A DNA stretch of 11,515 nt from Candidatus Ventricola intestinavium (lineage in GTDB: Bacteria; Bacillota; Clostridia; Christensenellales; Aristaeellaceae), in contig DVMG01000168.1 in NCBI GenBank assembly GCA_018715105.1, forward strand, positions 1 to 11,515, written 5' to 3'. Below are positions 1 to 5,809 of this stretch, piece by piece. Both the position numbers and the translations under genes were made by a program. The notes beneath the pieces were generated by a model. That model worked only from the letters and a program-made list of their open reading frames with translations, searched no databases and had not been told where the DNA came from. Every line of letters begins with the position of its first letter. Within the stretch, counting starts at the first letter, position 1.

Positions 1-139
1 CATTGGAAGCGGCCTCAATGACGCTGAAATGTTTGCCTGCGTCCTCAGCCTGTGCAAACACGGCCATGCCGGCTGTCGAAGTCAGGGCCAGAGCGGCCGT
101 CACGGCCACCAGGGAACGGAAGCGACGGGAAGTCATCAT
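1..139 (-). CDS. Exported protein, 5' end only (signal peptide)
   Basis: Partial gene read on the minus strand; the 3' part lies beyond the window edge. The 46 visible codons begin MMTSRRFRSLVAVTAALALT, which has basic residues followed by a hydrophobic stretch of about 20 residues. A plausible signal peptidase I site follows VFA at residues 27-29, giving a mature start at QAEDAGK. No lipobox cysteine is visible, so it is probably not a lipoprotein. An AAAGGAGA ribosome site lies at 148-155, 8 nt before the first ATG at 139; the second ATG at 136 is an alternative start. Too little mature protein is present to name a family. A TATACT -10-like box lies at 211-216 on this strand, but I find no convincing -35. 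The serine hydrolase upstream is on the same strand, about 160 bp away. Confidence 0.8.
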   Translation of the reverse strand, partial: MMTSRRFRSLVAVTAALALTSTAGMAVFAQAEDAGKHFSVIEAASN

Positions 140-300
140 ACAATCAATCTCCTTTCGGGATGTTTCTCCTTGTTGGTGTGTGAATCGTCTGTTCTTCAGG
201 CGATGGTTGTAGTATACGGTCTTCCTATGGACAAAAGATGATGGATATGCGGAAAAAACATTAAAACATTGTGGCAAGATTATGGCACGGTCAGCGTTTC

Positions 301-1491
301 TCAGCACAGCGCGGCAAACCCAAGCGCGAGCAGGTCAAACCCCACGCGCATGAGCGGCGGAACCCGGGTAAGAAGCGCGCCGTTGATCATCACGCCGACC
401 CCGGCGCCCGTGTGTGGATCGGCGAACAGCTCGGCGCACATGCCGTAGGCCACTCCCTGATGCCCCACCGGCGACGCGCCGCGAAACACGCCCGGCAGGA
501 AGGCCGTATTCAGTCCGCGGCCTGCATGGGCGATACCGCATCGGCCGCTTTGATTGGCGCGCATCTCTTCAAGCGACGCACCGCTGAGCACGCCCTTCTC
601 TCCGTGTGAGGCGAGCAGCCGCAACAGCGCGGCCATGCCCGGAGCATCCGTCGCCATGCGTCCGGCGGCGCACAGATAATCTCGCTCGGGATCAAACGGC
701 GCCGGCGGCCGGGCGGCAAGCGCGGCCGCGTCGTATTGAAGCCGGGGAGGGAAAAAGGCGCGCACGCTGTACCCATCCGCCAGGTCTGCATGCGGCAGGA
801 TGCGCCGTGGATCATAGCTGGCGCGGATGGCCAGCGGGAGGAACACCCTCTCGCGCATGATGTCGTCAAGCGGCCGTCCGGCCGCGCGCTCCATCACGAC
901 CCCGGCCGCGCCGGCTCCCAGATTGGTGTAATGAAAATCCTGGCCGGGCGGCCTGCTCAGCCAGTTGGCCGGATCAGAGAGCAGCTCCCTGAGCGTGCAG
1001 TCCGGTTGCATGCCCCGCGTGCCGTAGTTTCCTTCGTCGCGCAGTGAGGCGGTATGCGTCAGCAGCATGCGCAGCGTCACCGGCACATCCGGCGCATGGG
1101 GATTGCGCACCAGATAACCGAGAAACCGGCTCACATCCTCATCGAGCCCGAGCAGCCCATCCTGTGCGAGGGAGAGCGTCCCGAAGGACAGGACCAGCTT
1201 GCTGACGGATGCCACCCGGAAGCATGTGCGCGGCGTCACGGGAAGAGCAGGTTTCAGCCGTGCCATGCCATGGCAGAATACATCCGCCGCGCCCTCAGGG
1301 GTCAGCAGCACGAGGCAGGCCCCGACCGCCCGGTTCCGTCGCAGGACCGTGCCGCAGAGCGCGGCAAAACGCGCATGGCTTTCCGGCGTCAGGCATCCAT
1401 CCTCTCCGCGTTCAAGCGGCGGGAGCCGGCGCGAAAGGGCGCGCGCCCGCGCGGCCAGCGCGGCAAGCTGTGCCTCTGTGGGGTTTTTCAT
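301..1491 (-). CDS. Serine hydrolase, class C beta-lactamase / DD-peptidase fold
   Basis: A 396-residue protein of the beta-lactamase (PF00144) superfamily. All three active-site motifs are visible: S95-V-S-K98 (SxxK, with the nucleophilic serine), Y188-T-N190 (YxN), and H344-Q-G346 in VGHQGVAYG, which replaces the KTG box. LLTHTASL at 143-150 is also typical of the family. Such proteins act as D-Ala-D-Ala peptidases, esterases or peptide hydrolases; the substrate cannot be read here. The N-terminus (MKNPTEAQLAALAARARALS) is charged and lacks a signal peptide, suggesting a cytoplasmic enzyme rather than a cell-wall or resistance enzyme. The start at 1491 is chosen because AGGAGGAGG at 1499-1507 sits 7 nt upstream; an in-frame start at 1515 would lie before this site. 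It is divergent from the amidohydrolase at 1696 and has its own strong promoter. Confidence 0.9.
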   Translation of the reverse strand: MKNPTEAQLAALAARARALSRRLPPLERGEDGCLTPESHARFAALCGTVLRRNRAVGACLVLLTPEGAADVFCHGMARLKPALPVTPRTCFRVASVSKLVLSFGTLSLAQDGLLGLDEDVSRFLGYLVRNPHAPDVPVTLRMLLTHTASLRDEGNYGTRGMQPDCTLRELLSDPANWLSRPPGQDFHYTNLGAGAAGVVMERAAGRPLDDIMRERVFLPLAIRASYDPRRILPHADLADGYSVRAFFPPRLQYDAAALAARPPAPFDPERDYLCAAGRMATDAPGMAALLRLLASHGEKGVLSGASLEEMRANQSGRCGIAHAGRGLNTAFLPGVFRGASPVGHQGVAYGMCAELFADPHTGAGVGVMINGALLTRVPPLMRVGFDLLALGFAALC

Positions 1492-1544
1492 GAACAGGCC
1501 TCCTCCTACAAGCACATGCCGGAAAAAGGATCACGGCACTGCTT

Positions 1545-1573
1545 ATTGTAATGCCCCAAAGAGCCCGTGTCAA
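1545..1573 (-). promoter_or_regulatory. Sigma-A promoter of the serine hydrolase gene
   Basis: On the minus strand, TTGACA (1568-1573) is followed after exactly 17 bp by TACAAT (1545-1550). Transcription would start near 1538, giving a leader of about 45 nt before the ATG at 1491. Confidence 0.8.
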
Positions 1574-1635
1574 CGCGCGGAAGGCCCGGGAGCAAGTGAC
1601 CGGAAGAAAATTGGAACATGGGCCGCGTAAAGATG

Positions 1636-1644
1636 TGGTATAAT
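1636..1644 (+). promoter_or_regulatory. Extended -10 promoter of the amidohydrolase gene
   Basis: TGG-TATAAT on the plus strand has a perfect -10 box and the TGn extension. The region 16-18 bp upstream has no good -35; TTGGAA at 1611-1616 is 22 bp away, which is too far. An extended -10 can work without a -35. The expected start point is near 1651, about 45 nt before the ATG at 1696. It lies back to back with the serine hydrolase promoter. Confidence 0.6.
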
Positions 1645-1695
1645 ACGCCCTGAGGGAAAAACTTATAAAAACCGAGAGGAAAGCGGGATATCAGG

Positions 1696-3381
1696 ATGAA
1701 GACATTGTATATGAACGGCAAAATCCTGACCATGGAAGATCAGGAGGAACGCACGCAGGACGCGCGCGCCGTGCTCGTGTGCGACGGGCGGGTGCAGGCC
1801 GTGGGGGATGACGAGACGCTGCGCGCCATGGCGGGCGGCCATGCGCGCATCGTCAATCTGGCCAACCGGACGCTGTGCCCGGCGTTTATCGACGCGCACA
1901 GCCACTTCCTGGCCGTGGCGCACAGCATGCTGCAGGTGGATCTTTCCGAGGTGGAAAGCCTGGAGGAGATGAGCCTGCGCATTGGCCGCTACATCGCCGC
2001 CCATCACATCGCGCCGGGAAACTTTGTGGTCTGCCGCGGGTTTGATCCACAGCAGGCAGGCGGATATCCGCCCCTTGAGGCGATGGATGCCCTGGCGCCG
2101 GGCTATGCGCTGGTAATCCAGCATCCAAGCGGGCACGCGGGCATGGTGAACACGCTGGCGCTTGAAAAGCTGGGCATCACGCCGCAAACACGCGATCCGG
2201 AGGGCGGGCGCATTGGCCGGGACGGCGAGAGGCTGAACGGCTATCTGGAAGAAAACGCCTTCCTCATGGTGCAGAGCACCCTTCCCGCGCCGGATATGGA
2301 TGCGCTGATGCAGGCGATGCAGCAGGCGCAGAGTCTCTACGCCTCCCACGGCATCGTGACGGTGCAGGAAGGGCTGATGCTCTCCTCCATGCTGCCGATG
2401 TACCGGGAGCTGCTTGAGCGGGGGCTTTTGACGCTGGATGTGGTGGGCTATCCCTCGCCGCAGGACTACGGCGCGTTTGCCGAGGCGTTTCCCAGGAGCG
2501 CAGGCGGATATGACCGCCGCTTCAGGCTTGGTGGAGTGAAGATCCTGCTGGACGGCTCACCGCAGGCGCGCACGGCCTTCCTCTCTGAGCCTTATGAAGG
2601 GGAGAAGCAGGGCTATCGCGGCTATCCCGCCATGACACTGCGGGAGACCGTGGAGGCCGTGATGTACGCAGACAAGCTGGGCGTGCAGCTCCTGGCTCAC
2701 TGCAACGGCGATGCCGCCGCGCAGCAGATGATCGACGCCTGCCGGAAGGCACAGGAATTGGGGGCGGATCTTGCGCGCATACGTCCTGTGATGATCCACG
2801 CTCAGCTGCTCAGGCCGGATCAGATGGAGGATCTCAAGGCCTTGCACATCACGCCTTCCTTCTTCGTGGCGCATGTCTATCACTGGGGGGAAGTGCACGA
2901 GGGCAACCTGGGCCCAAAGCGTGCGGAGCACATCAGCCCGCTTGCAAGCGCGAAGGCGCATGGGCTTCCCTTCACCCTGCATCAGGATGCGCCGGTCATC
3001 CAGCCCAACGTGCTGGAGACTTTGTGGGTGGCCTGCGAGCGGCGCACGCGCCGCGGGGTGCAGATGGGGCCGGAGGAATGCGTGACCGCGGAGGATGCGC
3101 TCAGGGCCGTCACGGTTGATGCTGCGCGCCAGTATGGCGAGGCGGATAAGGGAGTCATCCGGCCCGGCATGCGTGCGGATTTTGTCATCCTCTCCGGCAA
3201 CCCGCTGGAGGTGCCGGCGCAGGCGCTGCGCGATCTGCGGGTGGAGGAGACCATCCGCGAAGGCCGGACCATCTGGCGCCGGGAAGGGCCGGAAACGCCG
3301 GGCGTGTTCTCTGCGGAAGAAGCGGAAATGCCGGAAGAAAACCGGCATGATGCCGGCTGCATTCCCGACGAAAGGCTGTGA
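1696..3381 (+). CDS. YtcJ-type amidohydrolase (Amidohydro_3 family)
   Basis: A 561-residue metal-dependent hydrolase of the Amidohydro_3 (PF07969) group, which includes YtcJ and N-substituted formamide deformylase. Visible metal and catalytic positions in family order are H68-S-H70 in FIDAHSH, K282 in GVKILLDGS (the usual carboxylated lysine), H335 with D339 in HCNGD, H368 in MIHAQ, and D431 in HQDAPV. The N-terminal (1-60) and C-terminal (about 480-530) parts form the usual small beta domain, ending GMRADFVILSGNPL...IREGRTIW. Residues after about 530 are an acidic, low-complexity tail outside the family core. The last codons and stop lie inside the first copy of a 98-bp tandem repeat, so the C-terminus may have been rewritten by that repeat. 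The SD is modest: AGGAAAG ends 12 nt before the ATG. The gene is divergent from a serine hydrolase; the physiological substrate is unknown. Confidence 0.9.
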   Translation: MKTLYMNGKILTMEDQEERTQDARAVLVCDGRVQAVGDDETLRAMAGGHARIVNLANRTLCPAFIDAHSHFLAVAHSMLQVDLSEVESLEEMSLRIGRYIAAHHIAPGNFVVCRGFDPQQAGGYPPLEAMDALAPGYALVIQHPSGHAGMVNTLALEKLGITPQTRDPEGGRIGRDGERLNGYLEENAFLMVQSTLPAPDMDALMQAMQQAQSLYASHGIVTVQEGLMLSSMLPMYRELLERGLLTLDVVGYPSPQDYGAFAEAFPRSAGGYDRRFRLGGVKILLDGSPQARTAFLSEPYEGEKQGYRGYPAMTLRETVEAVMYADKLGVQLLAHCNGDAAAQQMIDACRKAQELGADLARIRPVMIHAQLLRPDQMEDLKALHITPSFFVAHVYHWGEVHEGNLGPKRAEHISPLASAKAHGLPFTLHQDAPVIQPNVLETLWVACERRTRRGVQMGPEECVTAEDALRAVTVDAARQYGEADKGVIRPGMRADFVILSGNPLEVPAQALRDLRVEETIREGRTIWRREGPETPGVFSAEEAEMPEENRHDAGCIPDERL

Positions 3382-3634
3382 ATCGTGCGTCTCTGTGTCC
3401 GGGGCCGAAGCTGCGCAGAAAGATTTCCATAACAACAAACCGGCATGATGCCGGCTGTATCCCCGGCGAAAGGCTGTGAATCGTGCGTCTCTGTGCCCGG
3501 GGCCGAAGCCGCGCAGAAAGATTTCCATAACAACAAACCGGCATGGTGCCGGCTGCATCCCCGGCGAAAGGCTGTGAATTGTGCGTCTCTGTGCCCGGGA
3601 GCAACGCTGCACAGAAGGATTTCCACAACAAAAA
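3341..3634 (+). repeat. Three tandem 98-bp repeats across the amidohydrolase stop codon
   Basis: Copies begin at 3341, 3439 and 3537, each exactly 98 bp with no indels. By eye, copy 1 and copy 2 differ at about 5 positions, and copy 2 and copy 3 at about 12. Each starts with a small inverted repeat: CCGGCATGATGCCGG in copies 1 and 2, CCGGCATGGTGCCGG in copy 3. Copy 1 encodes the last residues and the TGA of the amidohydrolase, so copies 2 and 3 look like duplications of the gene end plus its 3' flank. No transposase or target duplication is visible. Because 98 is not a multiple of 3, the repeats stay open in several antisense frames, which is not evidence of coding. Confidence 0.92.
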
Positions 3635-3672
3635 TGCGGGAAGGCACGGCCTTCCCGCATCGTTCGTTTTTC
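3634..3672. terminator. Bidirectional rho-independent terminator
   Basis: A perfect 12-bp stem, ATGCGGGAAGGC (3634-3645) with GCCTTCCCGCAT (3649-3660), has a 3-nt loop. On the plus strand it is followed by a T-rich run (CGTTCGTTTTTCTTCTTC), and on the minus strand by TTTTGTTGTGG. It sits between the convergent amidohydrolase and kdgK genes and can serve both. Confidence 0.88.
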
Positions 3673-3723
3673 TTCTTCTTTGATTGGAGGGCTGAATGCC
3701 CGGATAACCGGTCAAAGCGCGGC

Positions 3724-4752
3724 TTAGCGCTCAACGCGGCCGGAACCGGAGCCCTTCATCAGGCTCTCCACTTCCTTGACCGTCACGCGGTTGAAGTCGC
3801 CGGAAATGGTGTGCTTGAGGCAGGAAGCCGCCACGGCGAACTCCAGCGCCTCCGCCTGCGTGGCATACGTGTTCAGGCCATAGATCAGGCCGCCGCCAAA
3901 GGAATCGCCGCCGCCTACGCGGTCCACGATGTCGGTGATCGCATACTTGCGGGAGACGTAGAACTCGTTGCCGTCGTAGATGCAGGCAGCCCAGTAGTTG
4001 GTATCCGCGCTCTTGGATTCGCGCAGGGTGATAGCCACCTTCTTGAGATTCGGATACAGGTTCATCGCGGTCTGGGCGATGGTCTTGTAGACGTCGCGGT
4101 CGAGCTCGCCGCTCTCCACGTCGGACTTGGCGCTGATGCCCAGGGACTTCTGGAAATCCTCCTCGTTGGCGATGGCGACATCCACATACCGGGTCAGCTC
4201 GCTCATCACTTCCTTGGCTTCCTTGCCGTATTTCCAGAGATTCTTGCGGTAGTTCAGGTCGCAGGAAACGGTCAGGCCCATCTCCTTGGCGGCCTTGACG
4301 GCGGCCATGGACAGATCGGCCGCACTCTGGGAGATCGCCGGGGTGATGCCGGTGATGTGGAACCAGGTTGCGCCGTCGAAGATCTCCTTCCAGTTGAACA
4401 GATCAACCGGCGCTTTGGCGATGCAGGAATCCGCGCGGTCATACACGACCTTGGACGGACGCTGATTGGAGCCGGTCTCAAGGAAATAGATGCCCATGCG
4501 GCCATCCACCATCTTGATGCCGGACACATCCACGCCAAAGCTGCGCACATCGCGCAGGCAGGCCTCGCCGATGGCGTTGTTGGGCAGGGCGGTCACAAAT
4601 GCGGCGTCCATGCCGTAGTTGGCCAGGGAAACAGCCACGTTGGCCTCGCCGCCGCCGAAGGTGGCCTCCAGCATCGGGCTCTGGAAGAAGCGCTCCAGCG
4701 CCGGGCTCTTCAGGCGGAGCATGATCTCGCCGAGGGTAACAATACGGGCCAT
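3724..4752 (-). CDS. kdgK: 2-keto-3-deoxygluconate kinase (PfkB family)
   Basis: A 342-residue ribokinase/PfkB-family sugar kinase. It should phosphorylate 2-dehydro-3-deoxy-D-gluconate with ATP to KDPG, the entry step to the lower Entner-Doudoroff route used in uronate and pectin breakdown. Substrate-side motif GGGEAN is at 33-38, DLNYRKNLW at 165-173, the PfkB signature DRVGGGDSF at 277-285 with the catalytic base D283, and KHTISGDFN at 313-321, the last being characteristic of KDG kinases. The start is the ATG at 4752: GAGGAG at 4762-4767 is 9 nt upstream, while a TTG two codons earlier (4758) lies too close to it. It is a single-gene unit with its own promoter; no KDPG aldolase or uronate gene is adjacent. 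Another PfkB substrate such as fructose is possible but less likely given these motifs. Confidence 0.9.
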   Translation of the reverse strand: MARIVTLGEIMLRLKSPALERFFQSPMLEATFGGGEANVAVSLANYGMDAAFVTALPNNAIGEACLRDVRSFGVDVSGIKMVDGRMGIYFLETGSNQRPSKVVYDRADSCIAKAPVDLFNWKEIFDGATWFHITGITPAISQSAADLSMAAVKAAKEMGLTVSCDLNYRKNLWKYGKEAKEVMSELTRYVDVAIANEEDFQKSLGISAKSDVESGELDRDVYKTIAQTAMNLYPNLKKVAITLRESKSADTNYWAACIYDGNEFYVSRKYAITDIVDRVGGGDSFGGGLIYGLNTYATQAEALEFAVAASCLKHTISGDFNRVTVKEVESLMKGSGSGRVER

Positions 4753-4821
4753 GGTCAATCACTCCTCTTTTCTTGCGGGCAGCATGCGAAAAAAACGCAT
4801 ATTACCTCACTTTTCCAGTTC

Positions 4822-4850
4822 ATTATACACGATATGACAGAGCAAATCAA
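4822..4850 (-). promoter_or_regulatory. Sigma-A promoter of kdgK
   Basis: On the minus strand, TTGATT (4845-4850), a 17-bp spacer and a perfect TATAAT (4822-4827). Transcription should start near 4815, giving a leader of about 60 nt. The leader contains a small stem, ATGCG/CGCAT (4784-4800), around a 7-nt homopolymer loop, just upstream of the ribosome site. Confidence 0.85.
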
Positions 4851-4984
4851 GTCATCAGACCTGTATTCCCAAAATCTTGCTCCTTTTGTGGGGAATGACG
4901 AAGAAGAACAGGCAGCATAAGCGGTTTTATTGGGAGAGACGAAAGCATGCGGGCGCTTTTTGGAAGGAATGCGGGATCAATCCG

Positions 4985-5119
4985 TCACAAAAAGAGCTCC
5001 ATCATCAGCCGCGCGCCCAGACGGTATCCGGCCGTGAAGGCGATGAGCGATTCATGGGTGCCATAAGCCCGAACAGCGTCCATCAGGCTTTCAGCGTCCT
5101 GCACGGGGGTTTCGGCCAT
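4985..5119 (-). CDS. 44-residue small protein, DUF6809-like C-terminal motif
   Basis: A short gene encoding 44 residues, starting MAETPVQDAESLMDAVRAYG and ending with a TGA at 4985. The C-terminal stretch FTAGYRLGARLMMELF (28-43) resembles the conserved end of DUF6809 proteins of Clostridia (pattern F-x-x-G-F/Y-R-L-G-A-R-L-M-x-E). From memory those are roughly 80-100 residues long, so this may be a short form keeping only that part. An AAAGGAGA ribosome site (5127-5134) stands about 8 nt before the ATG at 5119, supporting translation. The family's function is unknown to me. The gene is divergent from a small HTH regulator 68 bp away, a pairing that recalls phage or mobile-element remnants. 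Its SD overlaps a short dyad at 5122-5132. Confidence 0.72.
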   Translation of the reverse strand: MAETPVQDAESLMDAVRAYGTHESLIAFTAGYRLGARLMMELFL

Positions 5120-5121
5120 AC

Positions 5122-5160
5122 GGAGATTCTCCTTTCGAGCATGTGAAATCGGAGGATTTC
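5122..5160. promoter_or_regulatory. Two dyads between the divergent small gene and HTH gene (candidate operators)
   Basis: GGAGA-T-TCTCC (5122-5132) and GAAATC-GGAG-GATTTC (5145-5160) are perfect inverted repeats in the 68-bp spacer. Such positions are typical for binding of the adjacent XRE-type regulator, but the two dyads differ in sequence, so shared binding is only a guess. The first overlaps the ribosome site of the 44-aa gene. Confidence 0.4.
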
Positions 5161-5187
5161 CTTTGACAATCTTTAAGGGGAATGACC

Positions 5188-5484
5188 GTGGTCTACAAAT
5201 CAGAAGAGACAGCGCTGCGCATCAAAATGCGCGCGAAGGTTTACGGCGTGCCGGTCGGGCAAATGCTTGATGACCTGAAGCTGGGCCGCAATACGATGAG
5301 CAACATGAAGACCTCCAGGATCAAAGCGGACAGCCTGGCGCGGATGGCGGACTATCTGCATGGTTCCATGGATTATCGGTGCGGCCGCACGGAATGCCCG
5401 CAGGTCAAATGGGGAGAAGAGCCCAACGCCGCCCATTTTCTGATGGACGAAGAAAACCTTGACAACCCGCCGAAAACCCGCTAA
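5188..5484 (+). CDS. Small XRE/Cro-CI type HTH regulator
   Basis: A 98-residue protein with a five-helix Cro/CI-like layout: YKSEETALRIKMRAKVYG (helix 1), VPVGQMLDDL (helix 2), GRNTMSNMKTSR (recognition helix, about 33-44), and SLARMADYLHGSMDYRCGRT (helices 4-5, ending in the common DYxxGRT pattern). The tail from about residue 70 is acidic and probably disordered. The start is taken as the GTG at 5188 because AAGGGG (5175-5180) lies 7 nt upstream; the ATG at 5182 would leave almost no spacing. It is divergent from the 44-aa DUF6809-like gene and probably controls that spacer. Its final codons and stop overlap the leu promoter: the -10 TAAAAT begins at the TAA stop. It is not evidently part of leucine control, since a T-box handles that. 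Confidence 0.8.
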   Translation: MVYKSEETALRIKMRAKVYGVPVGQMLDDLKLGRNTMSNMKTSRIKADSLARMADYLHGSMDYRCGRTECPQVKWGEEPNAAHFLMDEENLDNPPKTR

Positions 5485-5487
5485 AAT
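5459..5487 (+). promoter_or_regulatory. Sigma-A promoter of the leuCDB operon
   Basis: TTGACA (5459-5464), a 17-bp spacer and TAAAAT (5482-5487). The promoter lies over the last codons of the HTH gene, and its -10 includes that gene's stop codon. Transcription should begin near 5494, at the start of the T-box leader. Confidence 0.88.
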
Positions 5488-5493
5488 AATACG

Positions 5494-5766
5494 CAAATCG
5501 CACATGGCTTTTATACAAAGGCAATGAAGGAACAAAGACGCTCTGCCCAGCCCCCAGAGAGCCGGCATCTGGTGCAAGCCGGCGGCGGACGAGCGGGATC
5601 ACTCACTCCGGAGCCGCCTGCGTGATAAGCGCAGGACGAATGCCGCCGCGTTAAGGCGAAAGAGGGCTCCTGTGCCGCGCCGCGCGCACCGGGGCTGAAT
5701 CAGGGTGGTACCGTGTGGCTGCAATCGCCTCGCCCCTGCTGAAAGCAGGTGTGGAGGTGTTTTTTT
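5494..5766 (+). ncRNA. T-box riboswitch (tRNA-Leu, CUC specifier), leu leader
   Basis: A leader RNA that senses uncharged tRNA and controls read-through into leuCDB. The T-box core AGGGTGGTACCGTG is at 5702-5715. The antiterminator folds as CAGGG/CCCTG (5701-5705 with 5734-5738), the 7-nt bulge TGGTACC (5706-5712), and GTGTGGC/GCCTCGC (5713-5719 with 5727-5733, one U-U mismatch). The bulge TGGT would pair with ACCA at the tRNA 3' end, fitting the A73 discriminator of tRNA-Leu. Stem I has the conserved AGAGAG stretch at 5556-5561 and an apical GCCGGC hairpin (5561-5583) with GGTGCAA in the loop. The likely specifier is CTC at 5602-5604, a leucine codon, in GATCACTCACTCC. Hairpins at 5617-5635 and 5644-5658 are candidates for stems II and III. 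The specifier position was read by eye. Confidence 0.93.
5726..5766 (+). terminator. Regulated T-box terminator of the leu leader
   Basis: A long hairpin at 5726-5759 with inner stem CCTGCT/AGCAGG and an outer stem carrying one mismatch, one bulge and two G-U pairs, followed by seven T residues (5760-5766). Its left arm shares 5727-5738 with the antiterminator, so the two folds exclude each other. Confidence 0.9.
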
Positions 5767-5809
5767 ATCCGGCGGGACAGACGCCGGGCAAGAAAGGGAG
5801 GTTCGACCG

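Noticed and set aside
3341..3634. CRISPR array
   Set aside because: Units are 98 bp, directly adjacent with no variable spacers, and no cas genes are present.
2557..3734. Long overlapping minus-strand open frames with repeated peptides (PGHRDARFTAFRRG-like) across 3341-3634
   Set aside because: They come from the 98-bp repeat, whose length shifts frame by 2 each time so the same peptide appears in several frames. No SD precedes them and they lie antisense to the amidohydrolase.
3445..4920. 491-residue plus-strand open frame antisense to kdgK
   Set aside because: It starts in the repeats and crosses the terminator, the kdgK gene and its promoter; the PfkB motifs are on the minus strand.
4841..4925. 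23-codon minus-strand frame between the 44-aa gene and the kdgK promoter (MLPVLLRHSPQKEQ...)
   Set aside because: No clear ribosome site, no recognisable family pattern, and it overlaps the kdgK promoter region.
4961..4984. Terminator for the 44-aa gene
   Set aside because: Only a 4-5 bp AAAGC/GCTTT-type stem nearby with no proper T run on the minus strand.
5163..5168. TTGACA as a -35 for the HTH gene
   Set aside because: Seventeen bp downstream there is no -10 and the start point would fall inside the gene.
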